Shown: piece by piece, positions 34,474 to 43,492 of the stretch | Layout of the letters: each line of letters opens with the position of its first letter | How positions within the stretch are numbered: position 1 is the stretch's first letter | Source of the DNA: Thermoflavifilum aggregans | GTDB lineage: Bacteria > Bacteroidota > Bacteroidia > Chitinophagales > Chitinophagaceae | Assembly (NCBI RefSeq): GCF_002797735.1 | Contig: NZ_PGFG01000001.1 | Location: forward strand, 2,460,001-2,524,000 | Length of the DNA: 64,000 nt | Reading direction: 5' to 3' | The notes under the pieces: model-generated | The model's database searches: none | Told to the model about the DNA's origin: nothing | The model's input: the letters and a program-made list of their open reading frames with translations, nothing else | Program-made: the position numbers and the translations under genes

Positions 34474-35958
34474 CTAATACGCTCTGGCAAACAACACCCT
34501 ACGTGCTGAGGGTTTGCCTGTAAGCACGCAGTTGCCAGGACCATCATCCGGAAGCTGTTCGGGGAAAGGAATACAACGAATGGTTGCCTTGGAAAGCTCT
34601 TTGATCCTGATTTCGGTTTCTGGAGTACCGTCCCAGTGGGCGTATACAAATCCGCCCGGTTCCTCCAATGCCCGAAGAAAATCATCCCAGTTGTCAACAG
34701 AGGTAATATGCTGATCCCGGAAGTTTTTGGCCTGATGAAACATGTCCTGCTGTATCTGATCCAGCAAATCGCCAATTTTTTCGGGCAGCTGGTCAAAAGG
34801 TAAATACAGTTTTTCCCGGGTATCTCGGCGAACAGCCTCTACCTGATGTTGCTGAATTTCCCGTTCACCGAGGGAAAGCCTAAGGGGTACTCCTCTTAGT
34901 TCATATTCAGCATATTTCCATCCCGGCCGCACATGGTCGGCATCATCGTATTGCACCCGGAAACCGGCTTTTTTCAGCTGTTGTAGGATTTCCAATGCTT
35001 GGGTATGAACCGTAGCTCGCTGGGTCTCGTTTTTATATACAGGGATGATGATGACCTGGATAGGAGCCAATCTGGGCGGAAGTTTCAATCCATCATCATC
35101 ACTATGAGCCATCACCAAGGCCCCAATCAGCCGGGTTGACACTCCCCAGGAGGTAGCCCATACGTATTCCTGCTCATTGTTTTTGTTTAAAAACTGCACA
35201 TCGAAAGCCCTGGCAAAATTCTGTCCCAGAAAATGTGAAGTGCCGGCCTGCAGAGCTTTCCCGTCCTGCATCAACGCTTCAATGCAAAATGTCTCCACGG
35301 CACCTGCGAAGCGTTCGGCCGGAGATTTTACGCCCCGAATCACCGGCAAAGCCATAAATGATTCCGCAAACCGGGTATATACGTCCAGCATACGGCGGGC
35401 TTCTTCCATGGCTTCCTCAGCGGTAGCATGGGCTGTATGCCCTTCCTGCCAGAGAAACTCAGCTGTGCGCAGAAACAGCCGGGTGCGCATTTCCCAGCGC
35501 ACCACATTGGCCCATTGGTTAATCAGAATTGGTAAATCACGATAGGATTGAATCCAGGTCTTATAGGTATTCCAGATAATGGTTTCCGATGTGGGACGCA
35601 CAATCAGTTCCTCTTCCAGCACTGCTTCAGGATCTACCACCACCCCCTTGCCTTCAGGATCATTTTTCAGCCGATGATGGGTAACAATAGCACATTCCTT
35701 TGCAAACCCTTCCACATGAGCGGCTTCCCGGCTTAAAAAGCTTTTGGGTATGAATAAAGGAAAATAGGCATTTTGATGACCGGTTTCCTTAAACATTTTG
35801 TCAAGCACAGCCTGCATGTTTTCCCAAAGGGCATATCCATAAGGCTTGATCACCATACAGCCCCTGACAGCTGAATAATCGGCCAATCCGCTTTTAATGA
35901 CCAGATCATTGTACCATTGTGCATAATCCTGAGCACGCGGAGTAATTGCTTTACTCAT
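34474..35958 (-). CDS. proS: Proline--tRNA ligase (ProS type 3)
   Basis: Class II aminoacyl-tRNA synthetase charging tRNA-Pro. The 494 residues and the layout (eukaryote/archaeal-like ProRS without the large editing insert) fit type 3. Marks: motif 1 region [27 protein letters not shown] (motif 2 start; then [21 protein letters not shown], shown in part, with the conserved R pair), [13 protein letters not shown], motif 3 [14 protein letters not shown], and the anticodon-binding and C-terminal zinc-like domain with end [17 protein letters not shown]. The start [20 protein letters not shown] is typical. No sign of partners. Confidence 0.96.
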   Translation of the reverse strand: MSKAITPRAQDYAQWYNDLVIKSGLADYSAVRGCMVIKPYGYALWENMQAVLDKMFKETGHQNAYFPLFIPKSFLSREAAHVEGFAKECAIVTHHRLKNDPEGKGVVVDPEAVLEEELIVRPTSETIIWNTYKTWIQSYRDLPILINQWANVVRWEMRTRLFLRTAEFLWQEGHTAHATAEEAMEEARRMLDVYTRFAESFMALPVIRGVKSPAERFAGAVETFCIEALMQDGKALQAGTSHFLGQNFARAFDVQFLNKNNEQEYVWATSWGVSTRLIGALVMAHSDDDGLKLPPRLAPIQVIIIPVYKNETQRATVHTQALEILQQLKKAGFRVQYDDADHVRPGWKYAEYELRGVPLRLSLGEREIQQHQVEAVRRDTREKLYLPFDQLPEKIGDLLDQIQQDMFHQAKNFRDQHITSVDNWDDFLRALEEPGGFVYAHWDGTPETEIRIKELSKATIRCIPFPEQLPDDGPGNCVLTGKPSARRVLFARAY

Positions 35959-36105
35959 ACGGTTTGCCTTTACTTCACCTGAAACCGCAAAGAAATAGAA
36001 AAATCTGCATTGCCCATCACAAAACCGTATGGAAATATACCAGAAGGCTCATCTTTTTAACAAGAAATGCTAAACGATTTGGTGCAAAACTTGTCATAAT
36101 ATTAG

Positions 36106-36113
36106 TAACTTTG
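36106..36113 (+). promoter_or_regulatory. Promoter -7 box of the Tyr/Trp-rich lipoprotein gene
   Basis: TAACTTTG, perfect TAnnTTTG, 39 bp before the ATG. A TTG at 36079-36081 lies 24 bp upstream, slightly wide. Confidence 0.55.
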
Positions 36114-36152
36114 GATAGATAGTTTGTATTTACTTTTCTAAAACGCCTAATC

Positions 36153-37133
36153 ATGAAATCGTTGTCATATATGCTGTTGGGAATAGGCCTTCTGCTTGGC
36201 GGATGCGCCACAGCCTATCGCGCCGGACAAACGCCCGATGATGTGTACTATTCCCCTGCCCAAACTCAGGAAGCAGTAGCCGCAACCAACAACTCTTCGT
36301 CCAGCGCGGTGAGCACTGAAAATGGGGATCATTACATTGTTTATGATGACCAGAACAACAACGGGCTTACCTATACCCAGCGCCTTCAGATGTTTAATGA
36401 TCCGAACTATTTCTATGATCCTTTTATTTTTTATAACTCCTATGCTTTTAATCCCTATTTTGCTTATTCGTCCTGGTGGGGACCTTCTTTTGCCTGGAGC
36501 CTGAGTTTCGGGAATTATTACTCTCCGTTTTACTGGAATCCCTGGTATCCGGGATATTATGCCTGGTATTCTCCATATCTGTGGTATACACCTTATGCCT
36601 GGTACGGACTTCCCTACGGTTATTACGGTTATGCAGGAGGGAAATATATTGTCAATCCGCGGCCGGCAAATACCTATGCCCCACGGGTGAACTATGAAGC
36701 CCGCTCGGGAGCAATGAATGGCATATCAACAGGCAGCAATGGGACAGTAAACACCAATGCACCCCGTGTGTTTTACAACCATACTAACGGCAATACTTCT
36801 AGCCCATTGCCACCCTCCAACACCCGACGGATATTTACCACTCCCCAGAATGAAACACCCGCAACCAACATTAGTACTCCTGCCCGCAACAGGCGCGTAT
36901 TCATCCAGCAGCCCGACGAACACCCCGTGAGTACTCCATCCAACAATCGTGGCGGGTTTTTCCGGATGTTCCGATCCAATGAAAACAATCTCAATTCTAC
37001 TTCTCGTTTTCAACAGGCACCTGATCGCAGCTTTGAAACCAGATCTTTTTCTTCGCCCACTCCGATGTTCCGTAGTGCCCCGGTTGAAAATGCAGCTCCT
37101 GTCCGGACTTTTAGCCCGAGGGGCGGTCGCTAA
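36153..37133 (+). CDS. Tyr/Trp-rich lipoprotein, unknown function
   Basis: A 326-residue lipoprotein: signal MKSLSYMLLGIGLLLGGC with lipobox LGGC (C18). After a Ser/Asn-rich spacer (about 40-60) comes a strongly aromatic block (about 90-180): FYDPFIFYNSYAFNPYFAY, WNPWYPGYYAWYSPYLWY, YGLPYGYYGYAGG. The C-terminal third is Asn/Pro/Arg-rich with RRIFTTPQN- and RRVFIQQP-like repeats. I do not know a function. Similar aromatic-rich lipoproteins are known in the phylum as hypothetical proteins. It has its own promoter and precedes the FadL-like porin by about 100 bp, itself under an own promoter. Surface display is likely by the lipoprotein route, but this is inferred. Confidence 0.75.
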   Translation: MKSLSYMLLGIGLLLGGCATAYRAGQTPDDVYYSPAQTQEAVAATNNSSSSAVSTENGDHYIVYDDQNNNGLTYTQRLQMFNDPNYFYDPFIFYNSYAFNPYFAYSSWWGPSFAWSLSFGNYYSPFYWNPWYPGYYAWYSPYLWYTPYAWYGLPYGYYGYAGGKYIVNPRPANTYAPRVNYEARSGAMNGISTGSNGTVNTNAPRVFYNHTNGNTSSPLPPSNTRRIFTTPQNETPATNISTPARNRRVFIQQPDEHPVSTPSNNRGGFFRMFRSNENNLNSTSRFQQAPDRSFETRSFSSPTPMFRSAPVENAAPVRTFSPRGGR

Positions 37134-37200
37134 ATCTGGAATGATAGTTGAAGCTTTACGCATAAATGCCTTCCGACACCATTCCTGCATGGAGAAGGGC

Positions 37201-37208
37201 TAACTTTG
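37201..37208 (+). promoter_or_regulatory. Promoter -7 box of the FadL-like gene
   Basis: TAACTTTG, perfect TAnnTTTG, 23 bp before the ATG at 37232, and downstream of the longer in-frame start at 37166, which it rules out. Confidence 0.6.
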
Positions 37209-37231
37209 ATTTTGTTTTAAAAACCATACAC

Positions 37232-38815
37232 ATGAAAAAGTGGATGCTGTTATTGCCAATTCTTTTTTGGGGCATTACGCAAGTAAAGGCTCAGGATGAA
37301 ACAGATGCTTTACGTTACAGCCGTACGGTTTCCGGTGGAGACGCCCGCTCAATGGCTATTGGTGGGGCTGCAGGTTCTCTGGGTGGGGATGCTTCCGATA
37401 TCTGGGTAAACCCGGCCGGTATTGGATTTTTCAAAACCAACGACCTTTCCATAACTCCGCTCCTTCATAGCATTAACACCGATGCACAATACTATCAAAC
37501 ATCCAGCAGTGATAGCAAAACCCAACTGGCTTTGCAAAATCTCACCCTGATACTGGCCAGCAACAATCGCCGATCAAGCCACTGGAAAAATATCACTTTT
37601 GGTGTGGGTGAAAACAGAATGGCCAATTTCAATCAGGCTTTGTTTTATCAGGGAAAAATCAATACCCCCGCCAATACTTTCTCTTCCTATTCAGATAATT
37701 ACCTGATCACACTGGCCAATGATCAGGTGCAGGATGTACAAACCGCTGAAACAAATTATCCCTTTGGTATCAGCGAATCGATACGTGCAGGACTGATTGG
37801 GCCTGTTTACAATAATAGCAATCAATTTGCCGGATGGAGCAGCCTTCCTAGCCAGATTATTGCTGACGGATATGCGCTTTTGCAATCGAAAACCCTGCTT
37901 ACCAAAGGAGGATTGGATGTATTCAGCCTTTCCGCAGCCGGGAACTATGAAGATAAATTTTTTATCGGTGCTGCTCTGAACATCCCTTCCATTTCCTACG
38001 AACGCAATGAAACCTTTGAAGAAGCCAATCCCGGTGACGCGAGTTCGCCACTTAACCAATACGACGTATTCAATTATTTAAAAACCACTGGTGTTGGCAT
38101 CAGCGGCGCCCTTGGAATTATTTATGTACCGGTCAGCAGCCTGCGTTTGGGTGTGTCCGTGCAAACGCCATCGTATTATTCCATGCATGATAGCTATTAT
38201 ACCACGGTTACCACCAATACCAAAGACCAGGGTATTGTAAGCGCAACTACAGCAGATGTGACAGGTGGCTATACAGGCGATTATGCCTATAATCTTACCA
38301 CACCCTTGCACCTGGTGGGCAGTGCCAGCTATGTATTCGGATTAACCAATCCGGATCCGCAGAGCCTGAAAGGATTTCTTACGGCTGATTATGAATGGAT
38401 AGATTACCGCAAAGCACATTTCCGCTATGATCAATCCTATAGCTCCGATATTGCCCAGCAGAATAAGGTGAACCAGACGATTTCCCAGCTTTACCAGGGA
38501 GCTTCCAATATCCGGGTAGGAGGCGAACTGAAATGGGATATCTGGGCCGTGAGAGCCGGTTTTGCGTATTATGGCAATCCCTATGCTCCTTCCAGCCAAA
38601 ACGTGAATGCTTCGCAATACAGTTACAGCGGTGGATTAGGTTATCGGAACAAAGGATTTTATCTGGATCTCACTTACGTATTCAGCACCTGGAAAGATCA
38701 AAACCAGCCTTATTACGTGATTCAACCCAATAGCCTAAACGTGCCTTCGCCGGCTCCGGCCACCTGGAAAGCCAGTCAAAGCCAGTTTGTGCTGACATTA
38801 GGATTCAAGATCTGA
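37232..38815 (+). CDS. FadL/OmpP1-like outer-membrane transport protein
   Basis: A 527-residue outer-membrane beta-barrel protein. Start at 37232: MKKWMLLLPILFWGITQVKA is a signal peptide. The first part (DALRYSRTVSGGDARSMAIG, then GGAAGSLGGDASDIWVNPAG) is the OmpP1/FadL and PorV-like N-terminal hatch signature; the barrel strands follow, ending QSQFVLTLGFKI with a C-terminal aromatic/hydrophobic residue pattern. It probably imports a hydrophobic compound, such as a long-chain fatty acid. PorV, a T9SS component, is a relative, but the length (over 500) and pattern point to FadL-like. Its last 18 bp overlap the convergent miaA end. Confidence 0.8.
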   Translation: MKKWMLLLPILFWGITQVKAQDETDALRYSRTVSGGDARSMAIGGAAGSLGGDASDIWVNPAGIGFFKTNDLSITPLLHSINTDAQYYQTSSSDSKTQLALQNLTLILASNNRRSSHWKNITFGVGENRMANFNQALFYQGKINTPANTFSSYSDNYLITLANDQVQDVQTAETNYPFGISESIRAGLIGPVYNNSNQFAGWSSLPSQIIADGYALLQSKTLLTKGGLDVFSLSAAGNYEDKFFIGAALNIPSISYERNETFEEANPGDASSPLNQYDVFNYLKTTGVGISGALGIIYVPVSSLRLGVSVQTPSYYSMHDSYYTTVTTNTKDQGIVSATTADVTGGYTGDYAYNLTTPLHLVGSASYVFGLTNPDPQSLKGFLTADYEWIDYRKAHFRYDQSYSSDIAQQNKVNQTISQLYQGASNIRVGGELKWDIWAVRAGFAYYGNPYAPSSQNVNASQYSYSGGLGYRNKGFYLDLTYVFSTWKDQNQPYYVIQPNSLNVPSPAPATWKASQSQFVLTLGFKI

Positions 38816-39721
38816 TAATTTCATCTTTACCAGTTGCAAAGCCTTGTCCGGATCCGCGGCATCAATCCAATGAATATCTCGATCACGCCTGAACCAGGTA
38901 AGCTGCCGGCGTGCATATTGGCGCGTGTGAAAAATAATTTGCTGAATGGCTTCTTCCCGGGAATATTTTCCTTCCATCCAGTCAAATATTTCCCTGTATC
39001 CCACGGTCTGCAAAGCAGGATGTGAACGAAATGCCTGGAGCGATGCAGCCTCTTCAAACAACCCCTCTTCTATCATCTGTTTAACCCGCACGGCAATCCG
39101 TTGATGCAATTCATTTCTGGGAAGCTTAATGCCTATTTTCAGGATTTGAAAAGAGCGGGGATGCGGGGTTTGTTGTTGAAAGTTTAGGATGGATTGCCCC
39201 GTAGCTTCCCGTACTTCCAATGCCCGCAATAAGCGGTGGGGGTTGCGTACGTCGGCCTGCTGATAAAAAGCCGGATCTTTTTTTCGCACTTGTTCCTGCA
39301 GCCAGGAAAGGCCATTGGCGGCATACATGTGCCGGAGCTGCTCTCTTACATCGGATGGTACGGGAGGAATCTGATCAAGTCCTTCGCAAAATGCTTTTAC
39401 ATAAAGGCCTGTGCCCCCGCATACAATGGCAACCGAGGCTTGCTGAAAGATTTCATCAGCATAGCTCAGCGCCAGCTTTTCAAAAAGTCCGGCATTGACG
39501 TTGTCATGAATGCTGTGGGAGTTGATGAAATAATGCTTTATCTCAGCGAGTGCTGAAGCAGGGGGTTTGGCCGTACCAATATTCAGTTCGCTATAACACT
39601 GCCGCGAATCGGCTGAGATAATGCTGGTTTGAAAATAGCGGGCTAGTGCGAGAGCCAGATCCGATTTTCCGGACGCCGTAGGCCCTGTGATAACAATCGC
39701 CAGTTTAGAAGGATTCTTCAT
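38798..39721 (-). CDS. miaA: tRNA dimethylallyltransferase
   Basis: Adds a dimethylallyl group to A37 of tRNAs reading U-starting codons. The ATG at 39721 gives 307 residues. Marks: P-loop ITGPTASGKSDLALALA (G13-S20), ISADSRQCYSELNIGTAKP, HYFINSHSIHDNVNAGLFE, CGGTGLYVKAF, and RNPHRLLRALEV. It uses dimethylallyl diphosphate from the MEP pathway (dxr here). The start overlaps the end of the pRiA4b ORF-3-like gene by 17 bp, indicating coupled translation. The end overlaps FadL by 18 bp. Confidence 0.96.
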   Translation of the reverse strand: MKNPSKLAIVITGPTASGKSDLALALARYFQTSIISADSRQCYSELNIGTAKPPASALAEIKHYFINSHSIHDNVNAGLFEKLALSYADEIFQQASVAIVCGGTGLYVKAFCEGLDQIPPVPSDVREQLRHMYAANGLSWLQEQVRKKDPAFYQQADVRNPHRLLRALEVREATGQSILNFQQQTPHPRSFQILKIGIKLPRNELHQRIAVRVKQMIEEGLFEEAASLQAFRSHPALQTVGYREIFDWMEGKYSREEAIQQIIFHTRQYARRQLTWFRRDRDIHWIDAADPDKALQLVKMKLSDLES

Positions 39722-40253
39722 CTGCCATATCCTGGTCTGTTTCACCCTCTTCGCCAAAGCCTTCCGGAGAGAAATCATCACTCCCCAGATCGTATTTCTC
39801 TTCCATTTCCATCAGCTTATCATTGCCGGGGATTTTGTTTTCATATTGACTGGGGGCAAGACCTTCCTTGCGGGCACAATAGGGATACGTCAGTTTTTTA
39901 TTTTCCTGACTCATTACCTGAATCAACTCAATCAGAAAGGTCCAGTTTTTCTGAAAATCATATACGTACACGAATTTCTGGTTGGTGTTCCGCACGGCGG
40001 CGCCGACAGGTGTTTCAGCCATCAGCAAAGGCTCTGCCTGACGCGGACGATCATCTTTTTTCAGTACTATTTCCCGGCCTCTCTGCCAATTGTCATTGCT
40101 GCGATAAAATACCGCATCGTGGATCTGATCGAAATCGAAAGCAGAAAGAATAGCCCTATGAAAATCGGCAAAGGTCTGATCGGATTTAATCAGCACATCC
40201 CGATACACGCTATCATCATCTTCCCAATACACCCGAAAGCGAAAAACTGCCAT
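39705..40253 (-). CDS. pRiA4b ORF-3-like domain protein
   Basis: A 182-residue protein with the domain first seen in plasmid pRiA4b ORF-3 and the IS1096 passenger gene; marks are FRVYWEDDDSVYRDVLI, FADFHRAILSAFDFD, YVYDFQKNWTFLIEL and the acidic tail (about 150-182). Its function is unknown. The domain is common in Bacteroidota beside miaA, so the transposon-related name does not imply mobility: no inverted repeats or transposase are seen. It precedes miaA and overlaps it by 17 bp. The next gene upstream (CCA enzyme) is on the same strand, 38 bp before. Confidence 0.82.
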   Translation of the reverse strand: MAVFRFRVYWEDDDSVYRDVLIKSDQTFADFHRAILSAFDFDQIHDAVFYRSNDNWQRGREIVLKKDDRPRQAEPLLMAETPVGAAVRNTNQKFVYVYDFQKNWTFLIELIQVMSQENKKLTYPYCARKEGLAPSQYENKIPGNDKLMEMEEKYDLGSDDFSPEGFGEEGETDQDMADEESF

Positions 40254-40291
40254 AACACACGATTTTAACAGCTGAAAGTATGATTTGCAAG

Positions 40292-41740
40292 TTAGTCAAC
40301 ATTTGGCACATGCAATTCCCTGGCGACCTGAATCATGTAGTCCCAGGCTTCCTGGAAATCATTTTTGATTTTACCATCCAGAATAGCTTCCCGGATGGCA
40401 TTTTTGATATCGCCCACCAGCTTGCAGGGGGGCAGTTTAAACCTTTCCATAATCATCTCGCCGGTAATGGGCGGTTGCCAGTTGCGGATCCGGTCTTTCT
40501 CTTCTACTTCCTGGAGGCGTTTGCGCACCAGGGCAAAATTCTGCAGGTAGCGTTTCACCTTTTGCGCATTGCGGGAAGTGATATCAGCTTCGCAAAGCAG
40601 CATCAGGTCTTCCAGATCATCACCAGCTTCAAACAGCAACCTGCGGATAGCTGAATCGGTAATATTTTCCTTCGTGAGACTGATAGGTCGCAGATGCAGC
40701 AGCACCAATTTCTTCACGTATTCCATAGGTTGATGGGTAGGTAGTTTCAATTGGGCAAAAATTTTGGGCACCATGCGGGCACCCACCACCTCATGCCCAT
40801 GGAAGGTCCATCCCTGCTGCGGATCAAACCGCTTGGTTGCCGGCTTGCCGATATCGTGCAACAAAGCTGCCCACCGCAGCCACAGGTTTGAACTTTTGGC
40901 AGCCACGTTATCAATTACCTGCAGCGTGTGGTAAAAATTATCCTTATGGCCTTTGCCATCAATCATCTCCACGCCTGCCAGGGCAGCCATCTGGGGAAAA
41001 ATAATTTGCAGCAACCCAGTTTTGAACAACAGGTCAAAGCCAATGGAGGGCTTATCGGCCATCAGGATTTTGTTGATTTCATCCGTAATTCGCTCCTGGG
41101 AAACGATATGGATGCGTTCAGCTTCCTGGCGGATGGCGTGTGCTACTTCCGGAACAATGGAAAAATGCAACTGGGTAGCAAAACGGATAGCCCGCATCAT
41201 GCGCAAAGGATCATCCCGAAAGGTGATGACCGGATCCGTAGGCGTGCGGATTCTTTTTTTCCGGAGATCCTCCAAACCATTGAAGGCGTCCAGCAGCTCA
41301 TCAAAGTTTTCAGTTTGCAGGGAAATGGCTAATGCATTGATGGTAAAATCGCGCCGCAGCAGGTCTTCCTCCAGGGTTGCCGGTTCAACCCTGGGCTTGC
41401 GGGAATCAGAGCGATAGCTTTCTCGGCGGGCACTTACAAACTCCACCTGATAGTCATTCCACACGAAATGGGCCGTACCAAAATTTTTAAACACCTGCAC
41501 ACCTTTGACCTCACCGGGCAGTTTGCCGGCCGAAGCTTTTGCCAATGCAATGCTATCACCCACACAAACAAAATCAATTTCCGTAGTAGCCCTGTTCAGC
41601 AATTTATCCCGCACAAAACCTCCTACGGCATAAGCCGGAACCCCCATCTCCGCAGCAGCCTGCGCAACAGCCCGAAAAATCGTATGTTCCTGTTCATTGA
41701 GCTCCACAGGCCATGGGATTGTATGGATGGTAAGTGCCAT
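40292..41740 (-). CDS. CCA tRNA nucleotidyltransferase / poly(A) polymerase family with HD domain
   Basis: Adds or repairs the 3' CCA of tRNAs. Start at 41740 (482 residues). Head: YAVGGFVRDKLLNRATTEID (nucleotide transferase, G-G and ExD), then RRDFTINALAISLQ, DPLRMMRAIRFATQL (tRNA head-to-neck motif). A C-terminal HD domain (HDIGKPATKRFDP) and later RLLFEAGDDLEDLMLLCEAD follow, as in class II bacterial CCA enzymes with a fused phosphohydrolase domain. The tmRNA and tRNA-Leu in this window both lack encoded CCA, consistent with need for this enzyme. The promoter is at 41791. Confidence 0.93.
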   Translation of the reverse strand: MALTIHTIPWPVELNEQEHTIFRAVAQAAAEMGVPAYAVGGFVRDKLLNRATTEIDFVCVGDSIALAKASAGKLPGEVKGVQVFKNFGTAHFVWNDYQVEFVSARRESYRSDSRKPRVEPATLEEDLLRRDFTINALAISLQTENFDELLDAFNGLEDLRKKRIRTPTDPVITFRDDPLRMMRAIRFATQLHFSIVPEVAHAIRQEAERIHIVSQERITDEINKILMADKPSIGFDLLFKTGLLQIIFPQMAALAGVEMIDGKGHKDNFYHTLQVIDNVAAKSSNLWLRWAALLHDIGKPATKRFDPQQGWTFHGHEVVGARMVPKIFAQLKLPTHQPMEYVKKLVLLHLRPISLTKENITDSAIRRLLFEAGDDLEDLMLLCEADITSRNAQKVKRYLQNFALVRKRLQEVEEKDRIRNWQPPITGEMIMERFKLPPCKLVGDIKNAIREAILDGKIKNDFQEAWDYMIQVARELHVPNVD

Positions 41741-41790
41741 ATGCTTTGTTTCCTCGTTATGCAACCTGAAATGTTTACTGTGAAAAGGCG

Positions 41791-41798
41791 CAAAGTTA
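41791..41798 (-). promoter_or_regulatory. Promoter -7 box of the CCA enzyme gene
   Basis: Leftward TAACTTTG, perfect TAnnTTTG, 50 bp before the ATG at 41740. A TG lies 18 bp upstream of the box. It sits between the tsaC stop and the CCA enzyme gene. Confidence 0.5.
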
Positions 41799-41815
41799 GC
41801 CAATTCCGCCGCCTG

Positions 41816-42412
41816 TCACGGACGAATTACCACCAGCTGCCCGTCTGCCGTGAACTTTACAATCCGCGAGGGTTGAGCCGGGGTTCGGTCTTCCTGCCGG
41901 TAGCGTACCACATAATCAACCCCTTGCTTGATGGCATCCGGCACTTCTTTAAATGTGGCCGGCGAAGGTCCTCCGCTCAGGTTAGCCGAAGTAGATACCA
42001 GTGGTTTTTTCAATTCTCTGAGTAAACGCTGGCAAAATGGTTCCTTAACGATCCGGATAGCAATGCTGCCATCCGTATTCACCAAGTTTTCGGGCAAATG
42101 AATGGCATGCTCATAAATCACCGTAGTAGGCCTGTCAACAGCTTTCAGAAATTCAAATATAGCCGGATGAGGATCTGCCACATATTGCGGAATATCTTTT
42201 TCATCGGCCAGCAATATGATCATGCTTTTGCTGGCAGGACGCTGTTTGAGCTCATATATCCGTTGCACGGCTTCTGCCAGCGTAGCATCACAGCCAATGC
42301 CCCAGATGGTATCAGTAGGATATAGGATAATCCCTCCTTTCCGCAACACCTGCAGACAGGCATCTACATCCTGCTGAAATATGGATTCATTGTGGGTCAT
42401 TTCCTTACTCAT
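41816..42412 (-). CDS. L-threonylcarbamoyladenylate synthase (Sua5/YciO/YrdC family)
   Basis: Makes threonylcarbamoyl-AMP for the t6A37 modification of ANN-reading tRNAs. The 198-residue protein has the family opening CLQVLRKGGIILYPTDTIWG, the KxR nucleotide region (ELKQRPASKSMIILLAD), the SUA5 middle (PRPTTVIYE-like DRPTTVIYEHA) and VSTSANLSGGPSP near the end. Length fits the TsaC type rather than full Sua5. Its ATG overlaps the GT9 stop by 1 bp (TAATG), so translation is coupled to that glycosyltransferase. It would work with TsaB, D and E, which are not in the window. Confidence 0.93.
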   Translation of the reverse strand: MSKEMTHNESIFQQDVDACLQVLRKGGIILYPTDTIWGIGCDATLAEAVQRIYELKQRPASKSMIILLADEKDIPQYVADPHPAIFEFLKAVDRPTTVIYEHAIHLPENLVNTDGSIAIRIVKEPFCQRLLRELKKPLVSTSANLSGGPSPATFKEVPDAIKQGVDYVVRYRQEDRTPAQPSRIVKFTADGQLVVIRP

Positions 42413-43407
42413 TATGCATCAAGCGTTTGCAACAATGCTTCCACCGGGATAGTCCAGGCACAGCGGAAATGTTTCTCCGGACAAGCTTTGTGGCCATGCA
42501 ATCCACAGGGCCTGCAAGGTAGCTTTTCCGTTGTCTGGATAATAAAATGTACATCGGCCAGCGGACCATATCCAAATTCCGGCACGGTGGAACAAAACAC
42601 GGCTGCCGTAGGCGCATTTACGGCCGATGCCAGATGCAAAGGTGCGGAATCATTTACAAAATTCATGCGGGCGCCGGCCATAAGGGCGGCCGATTCCAGC
42701 GGATTGAGCTCACCAGCGAGATTATCAACCGCCGGATAGGTGGTGTGCTCTTTCAACCATTGGCACAAATCCCTGTCCGATGCACTACCCAGCAGGTATA
42801 CCCGATATCCGGGCGGGAAACGATTCAGCAATTCCAGCCATTTTTCCCTGGGCCATTGCTTGGTAAACCACACCGAAGCTGGAGCTAGACAACAATAGGA
42901 TCCTTGCTGCTGCCAATGTGCCACCCGCTGCTGCGCTTCCGGCGGGAGGTATAACCGGGGTTTAAAAGTTTGCTTCCATTGTGTTACACAGGCTGCCAGT
43001 GCATGGTTACGATCGGTTTCATGAATACCTGCTCCCATGAGATGGGGAACTGCATGGTCAAAAAGAAAGCTGAGCGGATTTTTATCAAAGCCAATGGTAC
43101 AGCCTGCTCCGGATAATACCGTAAGCAAACCCGTTGAAAAAAAACGCTGCACATTGATGACTACATCATAACGGGCACGCCTGATCTGTTTGCAAAGCTG
43201 CCACCAGTGGCTGTATTTTTTATGCTTTTTATCCCACACCCACACTTTTCTGATAAAGGGATGTTGCGCCAGCAACGACTCGTTGCCTTTGCGCAGCAAA
43301 AAATCAAGCTGCCAGTCGGGATGTGCGGCATGCAGCTCTTCCACAATAGCAGTAGCCAACACCACATCGCCCAGGAAAGCCGTTTGAATGATCAGGCAAG
43401 TTTTCAC
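42412..43407 (-). CDS. Glycosyltransferase family 9 (heptosyltransferase-like)
   Basis: Transfers a sugar, usually heptose, to lipid A core on the cytoplasmic side of the inner membrane. No ATG is present near the start: the GTG at 43407 gives MKTCLIIQTAFLGDVVLATA, the standard GT9 opening; a TTG at 43482 would add 25 residues but overlaps the dapD promoter on the other strand. Other marks: LAPASVWFTKQWPREKW, VYLLGSASDRDLC, NDSAPLHLASAVNAPT (UDP/ADP-sugar site) and CRPCGLHGHKACPEKHF. It is the first gene of a coupled pair with the tsaC-like gene. Acceptor uncertain. Confidence 0.85.
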   Translation of the reverse strand: MKTCLIIQTAFLGDVVLATAIVEELHAAHPDWQLDFLLRKGNESLLAQHPFIRKVWVWDKKHKKYSHWWQLCKQIRRARYDVVINVQRFFSTGLLTVLSGAGCTIGFDKNPLSFLFDHAVPHLMGAGIHETDRNHALAACVTQWKQTFKPRLYLPPEAQQRVAHWQQQGSYCCLAPASVWFTKQWPREKWLELLNRFPPGYRVYLLGSASDRDLCQWLKEHTTYPAVDNLAGELNPLESAALMAGARMNFVNDSAPLHLASAVNAPTAAVFCSTVPEFGYGPLADVHFIIQTTEKLPCRPCGLHGHKACPEKHFRCAWTIPVEALLQTLDA

Positions 43408-43415
43408 AATGCCGA

Positions 43416-43423
43416 CAAAACTA
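43416..43423 (-). promoter_or_regulatory. Possible promoter -7 box of the GT9 gene
   Basis: Leftward TAGTTTTG, perfect TAnnTTTG, ending 8 bp before the GTG at 43407. No -33 element seen. If real the transcript has almost no leader. Confidence 0.4.
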
Positions 43424-43449
43424 AGAAATAGCGCTCTTTCTCCTTTCCT

Positions 43450-43477
43450 TTGGTTTGTCGGATTGATTGTAAGTTTG
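43450..43477 (+). promoter_or_regulatory. Promoter of dapD
   Basis: TTG (43450-43452), 17 bp, TAAGTTTG (43470-43477). Both match; the dapD ATG is at 43493, 15 bp on. Confidence 0.7.
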
Positions 43478-43492
43478 CGCAAAACTTATTGC

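Noticed and set aside
37232-38815. PorV (T9SS shuttle protein) as identity of the FadL-like porin
   Set aside because: The length is well above usual PorV and there is no adjacent porU-type gene.
39705-40253. Possible insertion-sequence passenger gene (IS1096-type)
   Set aside because: No transposase, inverted repeats or target duplication; the gene is overlapped with miaA in a housekeeping setting.
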